A program made the position numbers and the translations under genes. From DAOPKN01 sp035391225 (GTDB taxonomy: Bacteria > Thermotogota > Thermotogae > MWEM01), in assembly GCA_035391225.1 (NCBI GenBank), contig DAOPKN010000044.1, forward strand, positions 1 to 17,196: a DNA stretch of 17,196 nt, read 5' to 3'. Numbering within the stretch: the first letter of the stretch is position 1; every line of letters starts with the position of its first letter. Below the pieces are notes generated by a model, which had not been told where the DNA came from, searched no databases, and was given only the letters and a program-made list of their open reading frames with translations. Positions 7,408 through 14,033 of the stretch are shown here, one piece after another.

Positions 7408-9777
7408 ATGAAACGAATCGCTTTTTTCCTGGCCATCTTGCTGCTTGCTGCACTTGCACTGGCCTCTCGTGTGCTGGTCGTTCATAGCTACGACGAGGGG
7501 TACACGTGGACGCGGGAAATCCAGGATGGGATCCTTGCTGCGATGGACGACGAAACCATTGAATGGGACTTTTTTTTCATGGATTCCCGGCTAAGGCCCG
7601 AGTTGGATTGGAAGATCAAGGCGGGGCAACTGGCAGCTCTTCGCGTGGAACAATTCCAGCCTGACCTGGTCATCGCCTGCGACGATATTGCCCAGGAGTT
7701 TTTCGGGAAAACTCTGTTGAACGTTCCCCTCGTTTTCTGCGGTGTCAACAACGATCCAGCAATGTACGGGTACCCGCGGGAGAATGTTTCGGGAGTTCGG
7801 GAAACGAATTTCTTCCCGGAGACGGTTTCGCTGCTTGACTCCTTCTTCCCGCAAACAACGCGCATCCTTTTGTTGGGCGACGATAGCGAAACCTCCCGGG
7901 GGATGATTGGGCAACTTCCTGCGGAAGGGTTCCCGGGTATGCGAATGGAAACCCATCTCTTTCGCACATTCCAAGAATGGAAGGATGGCGTAGCCAACCT
8001 TCCGGAACACGGAGACGCCATCGTGATGTTGGCCAACCGGGGGTTGATCGGCCAAGAGGGCCAGACCGTGAGCTCATCGGTGGTAACGGAATGGACCGTG
8101 GAAAGAAGCCTGGTACCCGTTTTCTCCGTGTCGGATTTCCATATCCCGGAAGGGGCAGCGGGAGGGGTCGTGAACTCGGGGTTTTCCCAGGGCTTCCAGG
8201 CGGGAACTTTGGCTCTTCGGGTCTTGCGTTCTGGCAAACCCGCATCTTCTTTCCCCGTTGAATACCCCGAAAACCCCATCACGATGGTGAACCTGGATTC
8301 GCTGCTGGGGTGGGATCCGGTTTTCGAGCAGGGGGCCTTTTCGGTGGTGGACCATGTGGTTTCGCGCTGGCCGGTTTCCGCGGACTCTCTGCTGCGGCTG
8401 TTGGTTCGTTCCTTCGAGGAACGTGCGGAGGGTATCCTTACCTCGCTCCGCGTGATGGCCAAGTCTTCGGAGGTCATCTCGGGGAACTGGCAGAGCATGA
8501 AACCCTTGTTGCAGTCCTTTAACGAGATGTACGCAGGGTTGGGCATTTTCATCCTGCCCGATGGCGGTTACTATTCTGTTCCGAGGAACTGGACGGGGTT
8601 GAGCTTGGCAAACCGCGACTACTTCTCGCTCCTTCTCAACGGGGAAGAGGTGCATGGCTACCAGGTTTTGAGCCGCTCCACGGGAAAACGTTCGCTGGTG
8701 TTCGCGGTTCCGGTGCCACAGGATGGCAAAATGGTGGGTTTCTTGGGTCTTTCTGCTTTCTTCGATTCCTGGAACGAGAACGTGGTTTCGGAGCTTTCGC
8801 TTCCGCCGGAACTGCATTTCTACGCGTTCGACGCCCAGAACACCCTGGCCTTAACGGACCGTTCCTCGTTGCTCCTCGGCTCATTGGACATCGAAATCCC
8901 AGGGATCAGCCAGAGGTTGCCCGGTTTGCAGCAGCAATCGGGTAGTTTCCTGTTCACAGAAAACGGGGAGCTGCATCTGGGGATGTACCGCAAATCCCTT
9001 TCCACCGGTTGGACGTTCCTTTTGACGAAAACGCTGGGCATCGTGGAAGAAGCGAACCTGGAAAGCCTCCTGTCCGATGCCCGGAACAAGGTTCAGCAGC
9101 GCCTCACCCAGCTGGATGATGCGATTGCGGAGGGTGCACGTAGCCTGGGACACTCTTTCGACGAGGAAGAGATGCGCGAGGTGTTGCGCAAATTGCACCG
9201 TGAAAACCCCGATGTGATCGATGTGTCCTGGATCACCACCGAAGGGATCCTGCGTTGGATCGAGCCCGAGGAGTACCACGCCTTCGAGGGAGCTGCCATC
9301 GGCGGCCAGGAACAGTTCCAGCGCATGCTCAACAGCCAGAAACCCTCGCTGAGCGACAGTTTCCTTTCCGTGGAAGGCATTCCCTCCGTGGACCTGGAAT
9401 GGCCCCTCTTCACCGAGCAAGGGCAAATCCAGGGTGCACTGAGTTTCTTGATCAAATACGATTCCTTCCTTGCTCCCCTCCTCGTTCCCCTCAACGTGGG
9501 ATCCTACGAGTTTTGGATGATGCAAACCGACGGCACCATCTTCTTCGACCAGGATGCCATGGAAATCGGGCGCAACCTGTTTACCGATCCACTGTACCAG
9601 CCCTACGCGGAATTGCGGGAACTTGGCCAACGTATCACTGCAAACCCTACCGGTGAGGGAAGCTACTCCTTCTTCGCGAAGGGAATGCAGCAGGTCGTGG
9701 AGAAACAGGTGATGTGGACTTCGGTCGGGCTTCACGGCACACAGTGGAGGTTGATCGTCACGCGGGTCGTTCCTTGA
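7408..9777 (+). CDS. Exported sensor: periplasmic-binding-like domain fused to two Cache-like domains, no output domain
   Basis: A 789-residue protein with a signal peptide (about residues 1-20, MKRIAFFLAILLLAALALA). Residues about 20-300 resemble the ABC_sub_bind-type periplasmic binding fold often used as a sensor module: VLVVHSYDEGYTWTREIQDG near the start, then PDLVIACDDIAQEF, NVPLVFCGVNND, and a final VVNSGFSQGFQAGTLALRVL. Residues about 330-545 look like a double Cache domain (RNWTGLSLANRDYF, VFAVPVPQDGKMVGFLGLS). A helical stretch (about 555-590) precedes a second Cache-like module (about 590-787, with WITTEGILRWIEP, a YEFWMMQTDGTIFFDQD core and a WTSVGLHGTQWRLIVT end). The protein stops directly after this, with no transmembrane helix, kinase, GGDEF or chemoreceptor part. 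It is therefore a free or lipid-bilayer-independent sensor; ligand unknown. The stop overlaps the TTG of the CHR gene. Confidence 0.8.
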   Translation: MKRIAFFLAILLLAALALASRVLVVHSYDEGYTWTREIQDGILAAMDDETIEWDFFFMDSRLRPELDWKIKAGQLAALRVEQFQPDLVIACDDIAQEFFGKTLLNVPLVFCGVNNDPAMYGYPRENVSGVRETNFFPETVSLLDSFFPQTTRILLLGDDSETSRGMIGQLPAEGFPGMRMETHLFRTFQEWKDGVANLPEHGDAIVMLANRGLIGQEGQTVSSSVVTEWTVERSLVPVFSVSDFHIPEGAAGGVVNSGFSQGFQAGTLALRVLRSGKPASSFPVEYPENPITMVNLDSLLGWDPVFEQGAFSVVDHVVSRWPVSADSLLRLLVRSFEERAEGILTSLRVMAKSSEVISGNWQSMKPLLQSFNEMYAGLGIFILPDGGYYSVPRNWTGLSLANRDYFSLLLNGEEVHGYQVLSRSTGKRSLVFAVPVPQDGKMVGFLGLSAFFDSWNENVVSELSLPPELHFYAFDAQNTLALTDRSSLLLGSLDIEIPGISQRLPGLQQQSGSFLFTENGELHLGMYRKSLSTGWTFLLTKTLGIVEEANLESLLSDARNKVQQRLTQLDDAIAEGARSLGHSFDEEEMREVLRKLHRENPDVIDVSWITTEGILRWIEPEEYHAFEGAAIGGQEQFQRMLNSQKPSLSDSFLSVEGIPSVDLEWPLFTEQGQIQGALSFLIKYDSFLAPLLVPLNVGSYEFWMMQTDGTIFFDQDAMEIGRNLFTDPLYQPYAELRELGQRITANPTGEGSYSFFAKGMQQVVEKQVMWTSVGLHGTQWRLIVTRVVP

Positions 9778-10310
9778 GGTATTTCCGGATTTTCTGGGTT
9801 TTTTTCAAGGTTTCTGCCCTCACTCCCGGGGGTGGGTACGCGATGGTTCCCATCTTCCAAGTACGCCTGGAAAAGGAAAAGCTCCTGTCGGAAAAAGCTT
9901 TCCTCCAAAGCCTTGGCTTGGCACAGTGCTTGCCCGGGCCTATCGCGTTCAACGTTTCCCGGTTGTGCGGCCAGCAAATCGCGGGGGGATGGGGATCCTT
10001 TGCCGCGACCCTCGGGGTGGTGATTCCCCCCTTTTTCTCCGTGATCTTGGTTTCCCTCGTTCTGAACTGGCTCCAGCAAGCGGTTTGGCTGGAGCCGTTC
10101 CTTTCCGGGGTGTACGGTGCCGCACTGGGGCTCGTGGGAGGCATGGTGTACAAGGTGTATCGCTCGCAGAAGTGGCCCCCCTGGAAACTGGCCATCGTGG
10201 GAGGAGGCATCGCCTTCCTGTTTCTCTTTCCCTCCTGGGTGCTGGCTTTGATCCTCGCCCTGCTCGTCACGTTGTACCCCGTGGAAAAAAGGGGGAGAAC
10301 ACCCCGATGA
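9774..10310 (+). CDS. Chromate transporter (CHR) family half-protein, N-terminal type
   Basis: A 178-residue membrane protein of the short CHR family, in which two half-size proteins together make a transporter. Visible are the N-terminal TPGGGYAMVP motif (the conserved GGG/AM..P of CHR domains), LPGPIAFN after the first helices, and hydrophobic segments to the end. An upstream GTG at 9714 would lengthen the protein, but the homologous start matches residues LRYFRIFWVFFK, so I used the TTG at 9774, which overlaps the previous stop as TTGA. No strong SD precedes it; translation is probably coupled. CHR proteins transport chromate or sulfate-like anions by proton or anion exchange, but many have unproven substrates. 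Its partner begins at the ATGA overlap, so a heterodimer is likely. Confidence 0.85.
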   Translation: MRYFRIFWVFFKVSALTPGGGYAMVPIFQVRLEKEKLLSEKAFLQSLGLAQCLPGPIAFNVSRLCGQQIAGGWGSFAATLGVVIPPFFSVILVSLVLNWLQQAVWLEPFLSGVYGAALGLVGGMVYKVYRSQKWPPWKLAIVGGGIAFLFLFPSWVLALILALLVTLYPVEKRGRTPR

Positions 10311-10834
10311 GCCTTGCTTCTCTTCTCGTTTTCTTCAAGATCGGTTTCCTCTCGTTCGGTGGGGGTTGGACCACCGTGGGGTTGATCGAGGCGGACCTTG
10401 TGGGTGGGGGGTTCCTGACAGCGGTGGAATTTTCCCGCGCGGTGTCCATCGCGCAGATGACCCCGGGGCCCATCGCGCTCAACCTGGCAACCTACGTAGG
10501 GTATCGCCTGGGAGGCTTCCCGGGTGCCGCGCTGCACACGTTGGCGCTTCTGATGGCCCCACTTCTGATCGTCTGGATCGCGGGAGCCCTTTCCCGCAAA
10601 ATCCCGCTGCAGCGCTCGGCCTTGCTCTCCGCGCTGCAAACCATCACCGCTATCCTTCTCACGTCCACGCTCTTCTCGTTGCTGCAAACCCCGGTGCTTT
10701 CGGGGAAATGGGGGGTGGTGCTCATCGGAGCAGTTGCGTTCTTTGTTTTCCTGAAAGCCAAGATCGATCCCGTGCTGCTCATCTTCTTGTGCGGGGGTGC
10801 GGGAATCGCACTGGGTTTCGCGGGTATGTTATAA
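10307..10834 (+). CDS. Chromate transporter (CHR) family half-protein, C-terminal type
   Basis: A 175-residue partner of the preceding CHR protein. It shows FKIGFLSFGGGWTTVGLIE (the family's FGGG motif), then AQMTPGPIALNLATYVGYRLGG (the PGP motif) and several hydrophobic segments, ending FLCGGAGIALGFAGML. The ATG at 10307 overlaps the previous TGA as ATGA and has GGGGGAG about ten bases upstream, giving tight stoichiometry. Length is normal for a half-size CHR protein. The pair, with the Cache sensor gene, forms an apparent three-gene unit. The substrate could be chromate, sulfate or another oxyanion; the sequence cannot decide. The 3' end contains the phosphorylase promoter. Confidence 0.87.
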   Translation: MSLASLLVFFKIGFLSFGGGWTTVGLIEADLVGGGFLTAVEFSRAVSIAQMTPGPIALNLATYVGYRLGGFPGAALHTLALLMAPLLIVWIAGALSRKIPLQRSALLSALQTITAILLTSTLFSLLQTPVLSGKWGVVLIGAVAFFVFLKAKIDPVLLIFLCGGAGIALGFAGML

Positions 10835-10835
10835 T
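10827..10835 (+). promoter_or_regulatory. Extended -10 promoter of alpha-glucan phosphorylase
   Basis: TGTTATAAT covers the stop codon of the CHR gene. It lies 53 bases before the ATG at 10889, which has the SD GGGAGGT at 10873-10879. The -35 is weak. It gives the phosphorylase its own promoter, independent of the CHR unit. Confidence 0.6.
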
Positions 10836-10888
10836 CAACCGCAAAAAAAACGGAACAACGGGGGAAATTTACGGGAGGTAATTCAAAC

Positions 10889-13459
10889 ATGGGCTCATTT
10901 AAGACCATTTCGGTGGTTCCCAACATTCCAGAGCGCATCGCGCGGTTGCGTGACCTTGCCTACAGCTTCTGGAATGCCTGGAACCCGGACGTGGAAAGCT
11001 TGTTTTCGAACATGAACAAAAGACTCTGGACCCAGGTGACACACAACCCTGTGAAATTCCTGAAACATGTCAGTCAGCGGCGGCTGGATCAGGCGGCAGG
11101 CAACCCGGAATTCCTGGAAGTGTACGACCGACTCGTGGAGGAGTTTGACCGGTATACCAAGAACACCGAGACCTGGTTCGTTCAGAACTGCCCTTCCCAC
11201 AAGGAGAAAGACTTTTGCATCGCGTACTTCTCGGCCGAGTTCGGGTTGCACGAAAGTTTCCCCATTTACTCCGGTGGACTGGGAATTCTCGCGGGGGACC
11301 ATGTCAAGTCCTCGTCGGACCTCGGCATTCCGCTGGTGGGGCTGGGGCTTCTGTACCGAAACGGCTACTTCCAACAACATATCAACAAGGACGGCTGGCA
11401 AGAGGCGTACTACCCCTCCTACACCTTCAACGATTTTCCGCTTGTACCCATCAAGAACGATTTCGGGGAGGAACTCCGCGTGGTGGTGGAACTGCCTTCG
11501 GGTAACTTGCAGGCAAGGGTGTGGAAGGCCACGGTGATGAACACCACCCTGTTATTGCTCGACACCGATATCCCCGAAAATCCACCGGAATTCCGGGGCA
11601 TCACCGCCCAACTCTACGGCGGGGACCAGGAGATGCGCATCAAGCAGGAAATCCTGCTGGGTATCGGCGGTGTGCGCGCACTGCGCATGGCTGGGTATTC
11701 CCCGTCGGTTTGGCACATGAACGAGGGGCATTCGGTGTTCATGGCGCTGGAACGTATCCGCGAGCTCGTGGAGGGCAAGGGGCTTTCGTTCCCCCAGGCA
11801 CTGGAACTCGTGCGCTCTGGTACCGTTTTCACCACGCATACGCCCGTTCCCGCCGGAAACGACGCCTTCCATTACTCGCTGATGGAGAAGTACTTCAACT
11901 CCTTCTGGAGCCGACTGAAAATCTCCAAGAAGGAATTCTTGCAACTGGGCACACCGTACAACGGCGAGAACCAGCAGCTGTTCAACCTCACCATCCTTGC
12001 CATGAAGGTGACCGCATGGCGAAATGGCGTGAGCAAGCTGCACGGGGAAGTGTCTCGCGGGCTGTGGAAAGACGCCTGGGTGGGTGTTCCGGAACAAGAA
12101 ATCCCCATCACCCACGTGACCAACGGGGTGCACGCGGAAACCTGGTTGCACCCGGAAATGCGCTCGCTTTTCGACCGCTTCCTTCCCGAGTGGAAGCAAA
12201 ACCTGCTGAACAAGGAGTACTGGGCGAAGTTGGACGAGGTTCCCGACGAGGAGCTGTGGAAAACCACCCGCCAGATGAAAAAGCAAATGATCCAGTTCGT
12301 GCACAAGAGCATTGCGGACCAACGTGCGCGCCACGGCGAAACCATCGAGCAACTGCGGGAAATCGACAGCATCCTCGATGCCGACACACTGACCATCGGG
12401 TTTGCCCGGCGTTTTGCCACCTACAAGCGGGCCACGTTGATCTTCCGCAACCTGGATCGATTGCGCTCCATCATCAACCACCCGGAAAAACCCGTGCAGT
12501 TCCTTTTTGCGGGAAAGGCGCATCCAGCCGACCGTCCGGGACAAGAATTGATTCGCAGGGTGTACGAAATCAGCCGGTACCCCGAATTCAAGGACAACAT
12601 CGTGCTGTTGGAAAACTACAACATGGAAGTAGCCCGCTACCTGGTTTCGGGTGTGGACATCTGGTTGAACACTCCACGGCGCCCCCACGAGGCTTCTGGA
12701 ACCAGCGGGGAAAAGGTTCCGCTGAACGGCGGTATCAACTTCAGCGTACTGGACGGCTGGTGGGTGGAAGGCTACGACGGGCACAACGGCTGGATCATCG
12801 GTGACGGACGCGAGTACTCCGATTCCAACATCCAGGACACCGTGGACGCGGTGAGTTTCTACGACACGCTGGAAAAGGAAATCGTTTCGCGCTACTACGA
12901 CCACGACGAAAACGGCATCCCGCGCTCTTTCTTGAAAATCATGCGCCAGTCCATCAAGTCGGTGGTCCCCCAATTCAACACGCATCGCATGCTTCGCGAC
13001 TACCTGGAACGGCTCTACACACCTGCCTACACTTTCCGAAAATCCTTGCGCGAAGACGATTTCCGCAAGGCCAAGGAGCTGTCCGAATGGAAGGAAAAGA
13101 TCCGGGGGGAATGGGACGCGGTGAAAGTGCATAGCAGCACGGTTCGCAAGGATGGTGAGGAAATCCCCGTCAGCCTGGAAGTGGAGTTTTCTTCCACCGT
13201 GTACCTGGGGAACATCGATCCGGAAGACGTGTCGGTGGAGTTGTACTTCGCCCGCTACAATATATACAACGAGATGGAAGGGTTCGAAACCTTTCCCATG
13301 GAACTGGAGCAGCAAACGCTGCACAACACCTACGTTTTCCGGGGAACGGCCAAACTCTCGGAACGTGGGGATTACCGCTACAGTATTCGCGTGGTACCCC
13401 GGCATCCCTTGCTACCACACCCCCATGACATGGGGCTGTGCAAGTGGCTCGACGAATAG
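10889..13459 (+). CDS. glgP: Alpha-glucan (maltodextrin/glycogen) phosphorylase, GT35, DUF3417-type
   Basis: An 856-residue pyridoxal-phosphate enzyme that phosphorolyses alpha-1,4-glucans to glucose-1-phosphate, using cytoplasmic glycogen or maltodextrin. It belongs to the form with an N-terminal DUF3417-like domain (about residues 10-100, IPERIARLRDLAYSFWNAW), as in Thermotoga and many anaerobes (TIGR02094-like). Other landmarks are FCIAYFSAEFGLHESFPIYSG, GDQEMRIKQEILLGIGG, VWHMNEGHS, the TFTTHTPVPAG-type region (VFTTHTPVPAGND) and FARRFATYKRATLIF. The PLP-binding Lys609 is in EASGTSGEKVPLNGG, followed by VLDGWWVEGYDG. A C-terminal DUF-like beta segment ends the protein. Length is full. The start is supported by the SD; the gene is flanked by its own promoter and a terminator, so it is a stand-alone unit. 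No other glycogen genes are in view. I judge the family as certain; substrate preference is not read from sequence. Confidence 0.95.
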   Translation: MGSFKTISVVPNIPERIARLRDLAYSFWNAWNPDVESLFSNMNKRLWTQVTHNPVKFLKHVSQRRLDQAAGNPEFLEVYDRLVEEFDRYTKNTETWFVQNCPSHKEKDFCIAYFSAEFGLHESFPIYSGGLGILAGDHVKSSSDLGIPLVGLGLLYRNGYFQQHINKDGWQEAYYPSYTFNDFPLVPIKNDFGEELRVVVELPSGNLQARVWKATVMNTTLLLLDTDIPENPPEFRGITAQLYGGDQEMRIKQEILLGIGGVRALRMAGYSPSVWHMNEGHSVFMALERIRELVEGKGLSFPQALELVRSGTVFTTHTPVPAGNDAFHYSLMEKYFNSFWSRLKISKKEFLQLGTPYNGENQQLFNLTILAMKVTAWRNGVSKLHGEVSRGLWKDAWVGVPEQEIPITHVTNGVHAETWLHPEMRSLFDRFLPEWKQNLLNKEYWAKLDEVPDEELWKTTRQMKKQMIQFVHKSIADQRARHGETIEQLREIDSILDADTLTIGFARRFATYKRATLIFRNLDRLRSIINHPEKPVQFLFAGKAHPADRPGQELIRRVYEISRYPEFKDNIVLLENYNMEVARYLVSGVDIWLNTPRRPHEASGTSGEKVPLNGGINFSVLDGWWVEGYDGHNGWIIGDGREYSDSNIQDTVDAVSFYDTLEKEIVSRYYDHDENGIPRSFLKIMRQSIKSVVPQFNTHRMLRDYLERLYTPAYTFRKSLREDDFRKAKELSEWKEKIRGEWDAVKVHSSTVRKDGEEIPVSLEVEFSSTVYLGNIDPEDVSVELYFARYNIYNEMEGFETFPMELEQQTLHNTYVFRGTAKLSERGDYRYSIRVVPRHPLLPHPHDMGLCKWLDE

Positions 13460-13488
13460 AAAAACCGCCCTTCGGGGCGGTTTTTTTT
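13460..13488. terminator. Rho-independent terminator, probably bidirectional
   Basis: AAAAACCGCCC, loop TTCG and GGGCGGTTTTTTTT form a perfect stem flanked by an A-tract on one side and an eight-T run on the other. It begins right after the phosphorylase stop codon (13457-13459). Reading the minus strand, it also ends the hypothetical gene, whose stop is at 13517. Confidence 0.92.
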
Positions 13489-13516
13489 GCGATTTGGTAT
13501 GGGGGGATCGTGCTTT

Positions 13517-13897
13517 TCAATCCGGTTCGACGGTGTAGGTGACGAAGTAGGGTCGCTCAGGGTCAACATCCACGTTGCTTTCCCGAATGACCCCCAGCGG
13601 GTAGCCAGGATCGGTGGGTGAGAGAAACACGTCCCAACTCCGGTACTCGTTGCCTTCCAGGTCGTGCAGGTGTGCCTTGAGCGTGATTTCATCGTTTGCC
13701 ACGATCACCGCGGTTTTATCCGGTTGAATCACCACGCGCGCGGTGGATTTCACACGGAAGATGATGTCTACCTGTATGGTCTTTTGGTTGAACCAACCCA
13801 GTAGAGTGGAGGGGAAAAGGAAAAACAAGAACACCGCGATCAAAAAAACGATCACCATCTTCTTCCGAAACGACAGACGGTACACGTATTCTGCCAA
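13517..13897 (-). CDS. Small membrane-anchored hypothetical protein
   Basis: A 126-residue protein I do not recognise. It has a basic N-terminus (YRLSFRKKM), one hydrophobic helix at about residues 14-34 and a roughly 90-residue exposed part that looks beta-rich (VDIIFRVKSTARVVIQPDK, EITLKAHLHDLEG, WDVFLSPTDP, RPYFVTYTVEPD). The start appears to be TTG (13895-13897), four bases after GAGG, because an in-frame TGA lies two codons upstream; a GTG at residue 5 is an alternative. No enzyme motif or lipobox is seen. The alternating hydrophobic pattern suggests an Ig-like or immunity-type envelope domain, but that is inference. It converges on the phosphorylase gene across a shared terminator. Confidence 0.65.
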   Translation of the reverse strand: MAEYVYRLSFRKKMVIVFLIAVFLFFLFPSTLLGWFNQKTIQVDIIFRVKSTARVVIQPDKTAVIVANDEITLKAHLHDLEGNEYRSWDVFLSPTDPGYPLGVIRESNVDVDPERPYFVTYTVEPD

Positions 13898-14033
13898 GAC
13901 ACCTCACCCCCTCTGGGACACGTTTCCTTGTTCTGTAATCCATTGTAAACCTTTTCTTTGAAAACCCTCTCAAGGCTTTTTCAGAAAATTCTAAAACAGG
14001 TTTCAATCTAACCAGCCCAAACGCGGCGGATTT
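13898..14033. other. AT-rich intergenic region
   Basis: This 136-base gap between two minus-strand genes is A/T-rich compared with the coding DNA. It holds a possible minus-strand -10 TACAAT (complement of 13942-13947) about 45 bases before the hypothetical gene, with a TTGAGA 20 bases further upstream, which is too widely spaced for a normal -35. Just downstream of the coiled-coil gene stop, an imperfect hairpin (14022-14047) could act as a weak terminator. Neither is strong. Confidence 0.3.

Noticed and set aside
9714..9773. Upstream GTG start for the first CHR gene
   Set aside because: It adds 20 residues lying inside the sensor gene that do not fit the CHR family N-terminus; the TTGA overlap at 9774 is more typical.
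11552..13405. Long antisense reading frame (617 codons) opposite alpha-glucan phosphorylase
   Set aside because: It is a shadow of the strongly conserved phosphorylase on the plus strand, with no family features and no ribosome site.
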